Shown one piece after another: positions 40,287-47,861 of a stretch of 64,000 bases of DNA; positions within the stretch are counted from its first letter, which is position 1; every line of letters begins with the position of its first letter. Source of the DNA: Hamadaea sp013361475 (lineage in GTDB: Bacteria; Actinomycetota; Actinomycetes; Mycobacteriales; Micromonosporaceae). The notes beneath the pieces were generated by a model, which worked only from the letters and a program-made list of their open reading frames with translations, did not search any database and was not told the origin of the DNA. The DNA is taken from contig NZ_JBFAHM010000012.1 in NCBI RefSeq assembly GCF_040654195.1, forward strand, positions 186,001 through 250,000, written 5' to 3'. The position numbers and the translations under genes are program-made.

Positions 40287-42122
40287 TCAGCCGGTCGTGC
40301 AGGGCGAACCGTTGAGGGCGAAGCTCGTCGGGCTGGCGTCGCCGGCGGTCCAGGTGCCGGTGAAGCCGAACGACTGCGAGCCGCCCGCCGGAATCGTGGC
40401 GTTGTACGCGGCGTCGACCGCCGTGACCGTGGCCCCGGATTGGGTGACCGTGGCGTTCCAGGCGTTGCCGACCCGGGTGTCGCCCGGGAACGTCCAGGTG
40501 AGCCGCCAGCCGGTGATCGCGCTGCTCCCGGTGTTGGCGACGGTCACGTTCGCCACGAGTCCGCCGGGCCACTCGCTCGACTTCACGTACGCCACCCGGC
40601 ACGAGCCGCCCTGACTCGGACTCGTGCTCGGTGACGCGGAGGCCGAGGCGGAGGCCGACGCCGACGCGCTGGGACTGGTGCCCGTCCCCGGGTGCAGCTG
40701 CACCACGACGATCGAGTACGCCGGCACGGTCTGCGTCCCGGAGCTGCCGGTCGTGGCCGATCCGATGCCGGACGCGTTCTTCAGGTACGAGTAGACCGTC
40801 GGGCTGCCCGCCGCCGCGGTGAACCCACTGTAGGACAGGCCCACGGTCACGTCGTTGTTCGGATCCTTGTTGATCAGCATGACCGACAGGTCGCCGTTGG
40901 CGCGCTTGACCGCATGCGCCGACAACAGCGACGACGAGCTGGTGGCCTGGACGAGCGAGTCGCCCGGGGCGAACAGCTTCGTCATCAGCTGGATGCCGTA
41001 GTACGGCGCGAACGGCGTGTTCGCCGCCGGTTCGCAGGAGGCGCCGCTGGAGACCACGCCGCCGTCGTTGTAGTCGGTCGCGCCCTGGATCGTGGTGACC
41101 TTGCTGCAGTCGGTCCCGTTACGCAGGTTCCACCAGTCCATGGTGAACGCGCCGTTCTCCAACCAGGTCAGGTAGGTGTCCGGGGCGTACAGTCCGGCCG
41201 GGGAGGTGTCGACTGCGTACTGCGAGTTGCCCTCGGTCACCGCGATCCCGACGTTCGGCGCGTTCGTGCCCGCGTACTGGGCGATCAGCGTACGCAGCGC
41301 GCTGGTCATCGCCGGGATCTCCGCCTGCGGCTTGCCCAGCAGCTCGGCTTCGCTGGTGCTGTACGGGTAGTGGTGCACGATCACGTAGTCGATGCGCGGC
41401 CCGGCGATCGACAGCACGGTGTGGTTCCAGTCCATGGTGTCGCCAGGGCCGATCACTCCGTCTGGCCAGTTGTTCGGCGTCGTCAGCACTGCGCCGATCT
41501 TGATGGTCGGGTCGACCGCCTTCATCGCGGTGATGAACTGCAGCAGATTTGTCGCGTACGCCGCCGGGCTCTTGTCGGCGTGGTTGTCGGTCTCCCACTT
41601 CGCGCCGTAGTGACCGTTGCCGTACAGCTCGTTGCCGATCTCCCAGTACTTGATGCCGTAGCCCTTGGTGACGTTGGCGTAGCGGACCCAGTCGGCGGCC
41701 TCCTGCGGGGTGCCGGAGCCGTAGTTCGCGGTGATGATCGGCTGAGCGCCGGCCGCCTTCACCGTCGCGACGTACTGGTCGAACTCGGTGTTCGGCGCGA
41801 CGTAGCCGCCCCCTTCGACGGTGTGCGTCTGCCAGTGGTAGCCGTCGGCGTACCCGCCGCCGGGGTAGCGCACGAGTTTCATGCCCGCCGCGGCGAGCAG
41901 CTGCGTCGTCTCGGGGGTGTTCATCCGGCCGTCCCACACGGCCACGTTCATCCCGACGGCTTCGGCGGGAACAGTGGCCAGGCGCTGACCGGCGTTGACG
42001 GACACGGTCGCCGCCGTCGCGGCGGCTGCGGGCAGGGTCATCGCGGCGGCGGTTCCCGCGGCGATCACCAGGACGGCGAGGACGGGAGCTAAAGACCTTC
42101 GGAGGTTCGTGGAGCCGGACAT
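40287..42122 (-). CDS. Secreted GH51-like alpha-L-arabinofuranosidase with CBM2 module
   Basis: 611 residues from ATG 42122, with GGGAGG five bases upstream. A Sec signal peptide (SLAPVLAVLVIAAGTAAAM...) is followed by a clan GH-A barrel: LVRYPGGGYADGYHW, the acid/base Glu in YWEIGNELYGNG, HHYPYST, the probable nucleophile Glu in GIAVTEGNS and a C-terminal beta domain (SVMLINKDPNNDVTVGLSYSGF). A low-complexity Ser/Ala/Pro linker leads to a ~100-residue CBM2 (CRVAYVKSSEWPGGLVANV...NGSPC, Cys at both ends) that should bind cellulose or xylan. It removes arabinose side chains outside the cell. Family assignment within GH-A is tentative. Confidence 0.78.
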   Translation of the reverse strand: MSGSTNLRRSLAPVLAVLVIAAGTAAAMTLPAAAATAATVSVNAGQRLATVPAEAVGMNVAVWDGRMNTPETTQLLAAAGMKLVRYPGGGYADGYHWQTHTVEGGGYVAPNTEFDQYVATVKAAGAQPIITANYGSGTPQEAADWVRYANVTKGYGIKYWEIGNELYGNGHYGAKWETDNHADKSPAAYATNLLQFITAMKAVDPTIKIGAVLTTPNNWPDGVIGPGDTMDWNHTVLSIAGPRIDYVIVHHYPYSTSEAELLGKPQAEIPAMTSALRTLIAQYAGTNAPNVGIAVTEGNSQYAVDTSPAGLYAPDTYLTWLENGAFTMDWWNLRNGTDCSKVTTIQGATDYNDGGVVSSGASCEPAANTPFAPYYGIQLMTKLFAPGDSLVQATSSSSLLSAHAVKRANGDLSVMLINKDPNNDVTVGLSYSGFTAAAGSPTVYSYLKNASGIGSATTGSSGTQTVPAYSIVVVQLHPGTGTSPSASASASASASASPSTSPSQGGSCRVAYVKSSEWPGGLVANVTVANTGSSAITGWRLTWTFPGDTRVGNAWNATVTQSGATVTAVDAAYNATIPAGGSQSFGFTGTWTAGDASPTSFALNGSPCTTG

Positions 42123-42135
42123 GGGGCCTCCCAAA

Positions 42136-42155
42136 CGAGAAATGGGCGTTTCTCG
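42136..42155 (-). promoter_or_regulatory. Perfect inverted repeat CGAGAAA-N6-TTTCTCG before the arabinofuranosidase
   Basis: 7-bp arms with a 6-base centre, only a few bases upstream of the ribosome site of the arabinofuranosidase gene. It could be a LacI-type operator blocking transcription or a 5'-UTR hairpin affecting translation. Confidence 0.5.
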
Positions 42156-42205
42156 GCTTCGGACGGTCGAGGGGCACGGCGTTGTGTCCAATTAGGGGTT
42201 AATGC

Positions 42206-42242
42206 CTGGAAACTTTCTCGACATCAGTCCGATAGTTTCTGG
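42206..42242 (-). promoter_or_regulatory. Imperfect inverted repeat CTGGAAACT...AGTTTCTGG
   Basis: CTGGAAACT (42206-42214) and AGTTTCTGG (42234-42242) form an imperfect dyad about 85-120 bases before the arabinofuranosidase start. The left arm also reads GAAACTTTC, a near-palindrome of the kind bound by LacI regulators. Candidate promoter-distal operator. Confidence 0.4.
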
Positions 42243-42338
42243 AGAGTAGTGTCGCCGCCCCGCCGCGTCAACGCGTTCCACTGAGGACGTCCCGAAACCC
42301 CTGGCGCGGCGGGGTCCGGGTCCCTACGCTTGGCGCCC

Positions 42339-43280
42339 ATGACGCCCTTCGATCTGACGACCGGCACCGACGACGACTGGGCGGACATCTACCGGCTGCA
42401 CGCGGACCATCGCACCCAGGCGGCGCCGGCCGAGTCCATCACCACCGAGGCCGACTACCGCGCCCGGCTCAGCTGCCTGCCGCCCTCGGAACGCCCCGCC
42501 GCCTGGGCCCATCGCGCCCCCACCGGCCACATCGTGGCGTTCGCTTGGGCGGTCCTCCGCTCCACGAGCACCGTCTGGGTCTCGGACCTGATCGTCGCGC
42601 CCGAGCACCGCCGCCAGGGTCACGGCCGCGCGTTGTTCAGGCTCATCAAGGGGTACGCCGAGAGCAACGGCTGTCGTACGGTGGCCGGTTCGGTGCTCAC
42701 CGAGCCGGGCCGGGCCTTCGTCGCCGCCCTCGGCGGGCGCGAGTCCAATCGCAGCCGCCGCAGCGTCTGGCGCCCGCCGCTGGACCCGGACCTGCGCCGC
42801 GACCTCCCGGACGGCTACCACCTGCGATCATGGATCGGCGGCGCTCCGGACGATCTGCTCGACTCCTTCGTTCGCGCCCGAGCGGCGATCAACGACGCGC
42901 CCCGCGACGCCGCGATCGCCCCCGATCTCTGGACGCCCGACCGCCTCCGCGAAGTCGAGCAAGCAGCCGCCGAGCGGGGCAACGAAGTACGGGTCACCGC
43001 CGCCCTCACCGCCGACGGGACGGTGGCGGGCTTCACCGATCTCCGCGTGGCCGGCACTCAGGCCAAGGTCGATGACACCGCCGTGCTCGCCGACCACCGC
43101 AACCGGGGCCTCGCCCACGCCGTGAAGTACGAGTCGCTCCGCCTCCTCGTCGCCGACCATCCGACGGTCACCACCGTCTCCACCAGCAACGACGCCACGA
43201 ATACGGCGATGATCGCCGTGAACACCAAACTGGGCTTCACCGAGACGGCGATCTGGACCCACGTGCTCGTCGCCGTGTGA
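42339..43280 (+). CDS. Tandem GNAT-domain acetyltransferase
   Basis: 313 residues from ATG 42339; TTG 42330 is in frame but less likely. Two GNAT folds lie in one chain. The first (~1-150) has VWVSDLIVAPEHRRQGHGRALFRLIKGYAESNGCRTV with the RRQGHG acetyl-CoA loop. The second (~160-313) has AKVDDTAVLADHRNRGLAHAVKYESLRLL with RNRGLA, and the C-terminal NTKLGFTETAIWTHV. The arrangement recalls mycothiol synthase and Eis-like enzymes, but it is not close enough to name. The substrate is unknown. Its end lies next to an arsC-like fragment on the other strand. Confidence 0.8.
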   Translation: MTPFDLTTGTDDDWADIYRLHADHRTQAAPAESITTEADYRARLSCLPPSERPAAWAHRAPTGHIVAFAWAVLRSTSTVWVSDLIVAPEHRRQGHGRALFRLIKGYAESNGCRTVAGSVLTEPGRAFVAALGGRESNRSRRSVWRPPLDPDLRRDLPDGYHLRSWIGGAPDDLLDSFVRARAAINDAPRDAAIAPDLWTPDRLREVEQAAAERGNEVRVTAALTADGTVAGFTDLRVAGTQAKVDDTAVLADHRNRGLAHAVKYESLRLLVADHPTVTTVSTSNDATNTAMIAVNTKLGFTETAIWTHVLVAV

Positions 43281-43379
43281 CGCGCAGCTCGCCGATCAGG
43301 TTCTCGACCCGGTCGCGGATGTCGTCGCGGATGATGCGGACGGCGTCGAGGCGTTGCCCGGCGGGGTCGTCGAGGACTC
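43281..43379 (-). pseudogene. Remnant of an arsenate reductase / LMW phosphatase C-terminus
   Basis: Read on the minus strand directly after a TGA, this gap codes LDDPAGQRLDAVRIIRDDI followed by RDRVENLIGELR without a start codon. The DPAGQ...VRxIRDDI.xRVExLIxEL pattern is the usual C-terminal helix of ArsC-type low-molecular-weight phosphatases. It follows the merR stop by only a few bases and runs into the antisense of the GNAT gene. It looks like the surviving 3' end of a deleted gene. The match is from memory of the family and needs a search. Confidence 0.45.
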
Positions 43380-43384
43380 AGTCC

Positions 43385-43825
43385 TCATGCCGTTCTGCTC
43401 GAAGCCCGGCGGTCGAGGTCGGCGAACGGCAGCGGGCAGCGGTCGGTGGTAGCGCAGGCGGCCAGGTCGTCGCAGCCCGCGTCGAGCGCAGTACGCAGGC
43501 TGGCCGCGACGACCTGGAGGTCGGCGATCTTCGCCTCGATCTCGATGAGCTTGGCCGACGCCCGGCGCTGCAGACCGGCGTCCGCCCGACGGCTGTGCCG
43601 GTGGGTGCCGAGGTCGACCAGGTCGGCGACCTCGGCCAGGGTGAAGCCCAGGCGCTGCGCAATTTTGATGACACGCAGGGTGGTCAGCGCTTCGGGCGGG
43701 TAGAGCCGGTGACCGCCGGGACTGCGAGTCGGTTCGGCCAACAGCCCCCGGCGTTCGTAGTACCGGAGAGTCTGCGGGTTCACCCCGGCCGCCTCGGCGA
43801 GTTCGCCACTGCGAAGCGGACTCAC
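43385..43825 (-). CDS. MerR-family metal-type transcriptional regulator
   Basis: 146 residues from GTG 43825, which overlaps the upstream stop (GTGA). The winged-helix region is LRSGELAEAAGVNPQTLRYYERRGLLAEPTRSPGGHRLYPPEALTTLRVIKIAQRLGFTLAEVADLV, followed by a long coiled-coil helix. The C-terminus has Cys residues in DAGCDDLAACATTDRCPLPF, placed where MerR/CueR-type proteins bind metal. It probably activates its own operon in response to a thiophilic metal or metalloid. An arsC-like remnant lies immediately downstream. Confidence 0.85.
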   Translation of the reverse strand: MSPLRSGELAEAAGVNPQTLRYYERRGLLAEPTRSPGGHRLYPPEALTTLRVIKIAQRLGFTLAEVADLVDLGTHRHSRRADAGLQRRASAKLIEIEAKIADLQVVAASLRTALDAGCDDLAACATTDRCPLPFADLDRRASSRTA

Positions 43826-44202
43826 GCTCGGCTCCCAACGGCCGCCGCCCGCGCTTCGAGCGCGTCGAGCACGTCGACGTGGCCGCTGGGGACCTCGACG
43901 TCGAGGCGTACGACACCGGGCTCAGGAGTGGCGACGGTGAAGGTGAAGAACGAACAGCATCGCGTCTCGCGGGCGGCGAGGTCGCGTACGGCGTCCGCCA
44001 GGCTGTCGTCGGCCGGGCTGGCGTCCGCTGGTTCGGTGCTACAGGCCAAGGTGAGACGCAGACGCGTCGGCGTACGGCGTTCCGCATGGCGCAGCGAGGC
44101 GGCGAACAACGCGTCGAACTCGGCCACTCGCAGGGGCTGCTCGGCGGTCGGCAAGGTGCACGCGTCCGGCACCCAGCCCAGCTCGGCAGGGGTCTCGTTC
44201 AT
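43822..44202 (-). CDS. Small CCSFF-motif protein in a MerR operon, function unknown
   Basis: 126 residues from ATG 44202; the ribosome site is weak (CAGAAG abuts it). An N-terminal segment contains VPDACTLPTAEQPLRVAEFDALFA. The C-terminal half carries AVRDLAARETRCCSFFTFTV, with an adjacent Cys pair, then LDVEVPSGHVDVLDALEARA. The Cys pair and coupling to a MerR gene suggest a metal- or metalloid-binding role, perhaps a metallochaperone or buffer. I do not recognise a characterised family. A GTACCCGGGTAC palindrome lies 18 bases upstream. Confidence 0.6.
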   Translation of the reverse strand: MNETPAELGWVPDACTLPTAEQPLRVAEFDALFAASLRHAERRTPTRLRLTLACSTEPADASPADDSLADAVRDLAARETRCCSFFTFTVATPEPGVVRLDVEVPSGHVDVLDALEARAAAVGSRA

Positions 44203-44219
44203 CTTCTGACGGTAAACCC

Positions 44220-44231
44220 GTACCCGGGTAC
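44220..44231 (-). promoter_or_regulatory. GTACCCGGGTAC palindrome, candidate MerR-type operator
   Basis: A perfect 12-bp palindrome 18-29 bases before the first gene of the MerR operon, flanked by CCGG and ACGGG. MerR proteins bind dyads between -10 and -35. No clear hexamers are visible around it. Confidence 0.4.
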
Positions 44232-44403
44232 CGGATGCAAGCCGCGGGGGAGCCCGGCGAAAAGGGGCATGGCGCGAAAAGGCATGGCGGAATCCCGTCG
44301 ATCCGGGCACCATGGGCTTATGGCTACTTCTGGCAGCTCCGTGCACGTGGGCGTCGACCTGTGATCACCCGTCGACGTATCCGTTGGAGCACCAGGAGAC
44401 ATC
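44232..44403. other. Intergenic region between the MerR operon and the DUF3800-like gene
   Basis: About 170 bases with no supported gene. It contains a near-repeat (AAAAGGGGCATGGCG, then GAAAAGGCATGGCGG) and a 14-codon ATG reading frame starting near 44321 without a ribosome site, which I do not call. Promoters for both flanking genes must lie here, but no convincing hexamers were found. Confidence 0.4.
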
Positions 44404-45447
44404 TTGACCACCACAGACATGACATCGAACCCTGCCCTGGAGATCGCCTGCGACGAGTCGGGCTGGGAAGGTAGCAACTTCGCCGCGGCGAATTCCGACC
44501 TCATCGCGTACGCGAGCGTCCGGCTGTCCGTCGAGGACGCCGAGGAGTGCGTCCGGCTGCTCCGCGGCCGAGCCGAACGGCATCGTCACGAGTTCAAGGC
44601 CGGCCATCTGATCCGCAGCACGAACGGCTCCGGTCTCGCCGCGTTCCTGGGCCCGGAGGGCCCTGTGCACGGCCGGGCTCGCGTCCACCTGACCCACAAG
44701 TCCTGCTTCATCATCGGCCGAGTGCTCGACATCTTCCTCGGCGACTTCGCCGATACGGCGAGCCTGGGTCTGCGCCCCGACCCCCGCCTCGCGAGCCACG
44801 CGACCGAGCTGTGCCGCTCCGGCCGCGAAGTCTTCGGCCCCCAGCGCTGGCAGGGATTCCTCGCCGCCACCAACCTCGTGCTGCGGGAGAACCGCCACCC
44901 CAAGGTGCACGCCCCGGTCGACGCCTTCTTCGAGCAGGTCGACGCGCTCCGAGAGACAGCACAGCAGACCGTCGGCGGCTGGATCGCCGAGATTCTGGAC
45001 GAGCTGGCCGACGCCCGGCCCGACGGCTACACCGCGCGCATACGCCTGCTCGACAATCACGTTCTGCAACCAGTCCTGGAGCCATTGCTCCCAGCATTGG
45101 CGCGCACCGTGCTCCACTGGAGCGGCGGTACGCAACCGATCGCGATCGTCCACGACGAGCAGTCCGCCCTGACCGAGCGACGAATCCAGCGGCTGGAACA
45201 GGTGCTGGCGACACCACCGCTGGAGCTGATCAGCCCGCCCGCCACCGGTCCGTTCCTCCGGTTCCGGCAGACCGATTCGCGAACCGAACCCCGAGTCCAG
45301 GTCGCCGACGTCCTGGCCGGAGTAACCCGCACGATCGCCTCCGGCGGCGCACACAGCGCTGCCCATCCGGAGCTGGCCGAGCTGCTCGAGCCCTACCTCG
45401 ATCCAGCCTCATGCTGGTGCGGTTGGCCGGCCGGCCGAACGGTCTGA
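44404..45447 (+). CDS. DUF3800-like protein (RNase H-like fold suspected)
   Basis: 347 residues from TTG 44404, preferred over ATG 44419 because AGGAG lies five bases upstream of the TTG. The N-terminus carries LEIACDESGWEG; the DESG motif at a first beta strand is the hallmark of DUF3800, a family with RNase H-like topology often found in accessory or defence regions. A later acidic segment (PRVQVADVLAGVTRT) matches the conserved C-terminal D...AD of that family. The middle is helical and diverged. It stands alone with a hairpin after it. Function unknown; a nuclease role is possible. Confidence 0.6.
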   Translation: MTTTDMTSNPALEIACDESGWEGSNFAAANSDLIAYASVRLSVEDAEECVRLLRGRAERHRHEFKAGHLIRSTNGSGLAAFLGPEGPVHGRARVHLTHKSCFIIGRVLDIFLGDFADTASLGLRPDPRLASHATELCRSGREVFGPQRWQGFLAATNLVLRENRHPKVHAPVDAFFEQVDALRETAQQTVGGWIAEILDELADARPDGYTARIRLLDNHVLQPVLEPLLPALARTVLHWSGGTQPIAIVHDEQSALTERRIQRLEQVLATPPLELISPPATGPFLRFRQTDSRTEPRVQVADVLAGVTRTIASGGAHSAAHPELAELLEPYLDPASCWCGWPAGRTV

Positions 45448-45704
45448 CCGCAGCAGTCCCCGGCATCATTCGCCTGCGTATGCGTTCAGCAGCCGCTTCG
45501 CGCATACGCAGGCTTCCCAGCGCGTCTCGACGAAGGTGTCGCCGTTGTGTGCCCTCGGTATGCGATTTCTGCCCGTTTCTGGGGATCATTCGCCGTGGGT
45601 GTGCGCTCTGGCCCGGTTTTGCGCATTGGGAGGGTGAATGTCGTCGCGACCCGGCCTCAGATCGCAGATGTAGGGCGCATTGCGGCGGTTGCGCGGCTGG
45701 CGCG
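45448..45704. other. 257-base intergenic region with repeated short motifs
   Basis: No gene is supported. Besides the hairpin at 45472-45513 it contains ATCATTCGCC twice (45465-45474 and 45585-45594), each followed by a TATGCG- or TGTGCG-like sequence, and is less GC-rich than its surroundings. It separates convergent genes and may be degraded mobile or repetitive DNA. Confidence 0.4.
45472..45513 (+). terminator. 13-bp-arm hairpin after the DUF3800-like gene
   Basis: Perfect arms GCCTGCGTATGCG / CGCATACGCAGGC with a 16-base loop, starting 25 bases after the stop. No T-run. Candidate terminator, although such palindromes also occur as repeated extragenic elements. Confidence 0.5.
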
Positions 45705-47267
45705 TCAGCATCTTCGGTGGAGGGTGTTGCGGACGGGCCTTCGTTGTGGGTCGATGAAGGTGGGTGGGAGGAATTCGGGGAAGCCGTCGGGTCGGATGCG
45801 TACTTGCCAGTGTCCGTGGTGGATTTCGCGATGGTGGAAGCCGCAGAGCAGGACGCTGTTGGCCAGGCAGGTGTTTCCGCCGTCTGCCCATGCCTTGAGG
45901 TGATGACCGTGGCACCACTGGGGTGGCCGGTCGCATCCTGGGAACGCGCATCCCTTGTCGCGCAGCACGAGTGCCCGCCGGAGTGGTCCGTCGATGAGGC
46001 GTCGGGCGCGGCCGATGTCGAGGATTTGGCCGTCGCCGCCGAGTACGGCGGGGATGATCATGGCGTCGCAGGCCAGCCGCCGCACCGTCTCGGGGGTGAG
46101 CAGGTCGCCAGTGTCCAGGAGGCCGGCGCCGACTTTGGCTTGCAGGGCGTCCCAGGGCAGGGTGACCGTGAGGTGTGGTTTCTCGCCACCGTTGTCGGGT
46201 AGCTCTGCGGCGTTGAGGATCCGCTGGCACAGCTCGATCAGCGCGTCAGCCCGCCTTGCACCGGCCGAACGCAGATCCGCCTCGCCCGGCAGTGCCCGGC
46301 CAGCTGGTCCCGCAGCACCGTTTCTGCCCGCGCCGCCTCCGCCCGCGTCGCCTTCCCAGCCCGCGCCGCCGTCTCCGCTCGCGTTGCCGTTGCCTCTGCC
46401 GTTGCGGCTCGCGCTGCCGCCTCCGCTCGGGCCGCCTCCGCTCGCGCCGCCGTTCCAGCTCACGCCGCCGTTCCAGCTCGCGCCGCCGTTGCCGCTTGCG
46501 CCACCGGGACCGGCGAACGCGCCGCTCGCGCGACCGGCAGCGGCGCGGTCGCCGGAAGCAGATGCGGATGTGGCTGCGGCGGTCGGGGCGGGTTTGCGGG
46601 GCGCGGACAGCGGGTCGAGGGCGGTCCGGACGATCGCGGCCATCTCCGCGTCGAGGACACCGCGTACGCGGTATTCGCCGTCGCCGTAGGGGACGAGGGT
46701 GAAGTCGCGCCGATCGTGGGCGGATCGTTCGGCTCGTTCCAACTCCCGGCGCAGGCGTTCCTCGGCGATCTCGGGTGCGACCATCTCCAGGATCTGCGAC
46801 CGGTGCTTCTCCAGCACCTCCGGGCGGAGGCGATCGTCGACAGCCAGCCGAGTCAGCGCGTCGGCGGCCTTCGCCTTTCCCACCTCGCCGACTGCGGAGG
46901 GCAGATCGTGGACGGTCTTGGCGATGACCCGCGCCTGCTCCACGTTCACCCGGCCATCCGAAAGCGCCGACTCCACCACGGGAACCGCGGGCAGCATCGA
47001 CGCCAACGAGGTCCACGCGCGGGCGTCCTTATCCCGCATCGCCAGCAGGAACGTCAGCCAGTTCACCGTCCCCGTCGCACCCGCGTTATACGGAACCTCA
47101 CGCCCGTCCGCGGTAGCGATCAACGCCGCCAACCGACCCGACAGACGTTGAATCAACGCGAACGTACGCCGGACTTCGTCGGTGATCTCGGCGTCCGAAA
47201 GCGTCCACAGGGGACCGGCGAGCAGCTCGGCGACATCCGCCTCCACCTGCGCCAACACCCCGTTCAC
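45705..47267 (-). CDS. DUF222/13E12-type HNH endonuclease-like protein with Gly-rich insert
   Basis: 520 residues. The N-terminal ~215 residues are DUF222 (FALIQRLSGRLAALIATADGREVPYNAGATGTVNWL, DGRVNVEQARVIAKTV, HDRRDFTLVPYGDGEYRVRGVLDAEMAAIV). The C-terminal HNH domain has GCAFPGCDRPPQWCHGHHLKAWADGGNTCLANSVLLCGFHHREIHH, with the His and Cys pairs in place. Between them is a ~100-residue Gly/Ser/Asn/Ala-rich insert with repeats of the type GASWNGGVSWNGG, coded by short tandem repeats. Family members are numerous in actinobacteria, and their biological role is unsettled. It starts at 47267 and is divergent from the YjbR-type gene. Confidence 0.85.
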   Translation of the reverse strand: MNGVLAQVEADVAELLAGPLWTLSDAEITDEVRRTFALIQRLSGRLAALIATADGREVPYNAGATGTVNWLTFLLAMRDKDARAWTSLASMLPAVPVVESALSDGRVNVEQARVIAKTVHDLPSAVGEVGKAKAADALTRLAVDDRLRPEVLEKHRSQILEMVAPEIAEERLRRELERAERSAHDRRDFTLVPYGDGEYRVRGVLDAEMAAIVRTALDPLSAPRKPAPTAAATSASASGDRAAAGRASGAFAGPGGASGNGGASWNGGVSWNGGASGGGPSGGGSASRNGRGNGNASGDGGAGWEGDAGGGGAGRNGAAGPAGRALPGEADLRSAGARRADALIELCQRILNAAELPDNGGEKPHLTVTLPWDALQAKVGAGLLDTGDLLTPETVRRLACDAMIIPAVLGGDGQILDIGRARRLIDGPLRRALVLRDKGCAFPGCDRPPQWCHGHHLKAWADGGNTCLANSVLLCGFHHREIHHGHWQVRIRPDGFPEFLPPTFIDPQRRPVRNTLHRRC

Positions 47268-47397
47268 AGGCCAACATTAGAACGAAGGTACGACACCTTC
47301 CAGGGGGTCAAGGTCACGAGAATGTGCCACGATCGATCCACAATGGATGTCCAGCGAATCGGCCGCGTGACGGCGGCGGCCGTCCTACGCTGAGGTC

Positions 47398-47826
47398 ATG
47401 GCTGACGACGATGGCCGCCCGGCCCGCGTGGACGACGTGCACGAGCTGGCAGTCGCGATGCCGCACGTGACCGTCGAGAACGGTACCGGCGACAATCCGA
47501 TTTACCAGGTCGGTGGAAAGTCGTTCATCTTCTTCCGCAACCCGCGGCCGGACGCGTACGACCCGGAGACCGGCGAGCGCTACGCGGACGTCATCGTCTT
47601 CTGGGTCGCCTCGGCGGCGGACAAGGAGGCGCTGGTCCAGGACGAGGATTCGCCGTTCTTCACGACGCCGCACTTCAACGGGCACCCGTCGGTGCTCCTC
47701 CGCGCGAGTCGCATCGGTGAGATCTCCCGGGCGGAGCTGGCCGAGGTCGTCCAGGACGCCTGGCTGGCCCGCGCTTCGGCTCGCCGTGCGTCGGACTGGC
47801 TGGCGAGCCGGGACGGGCCGCGCTGA
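47398..47826 (+). CDS. MmcQ/YjbR-family protein
   Basis: 142 residues. The N-terminus (VDDVHELAVAMPHVTVENGTGDNPIYQVGGKSFIFFRNPRPDA) and the C-terminus (GHPSVLLRASRIGEISRAELAEVVQDAWLARASARRASDWLA) match the small MmcQ/YjbR fold, a CyaY-like alpha-beta protein thought to bind DNA. ATG 47398 has only GAGG two bases upstream. It stands alone, divergent from the DUF222 gene and convergent with the surface-protein gene. Cellular function unknown. Confidence 0.8.
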   Translation: MADDDGRPARVDDVHELAVAMPHVTVENGTGDNPIYQVGGKSFIFFRNPRPDAYDPETGERYADVIVFWVASAADKEALVQDEDSPFFTTPHFNGHPSVLLRASRIGEISRAELAEVVQDAWLARASARRASDWLASRDGPR

Positions 47827-47861
47827 CCGGCTCGCCCTGGTACGCGGGTGTGGTGCGAGAG

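Noticed and set aside
44321..44365. 14-codon ORF before the DUF3800-like gene
   Set aside because: No ribosome site and no conserved-looking content.
45547..45903. 118-codon plus-strand frame in the gap and the DUF222 3' end
   Set aside because: No ribosome site; most of it is antisense to the HNH domain, which is clearly coding.
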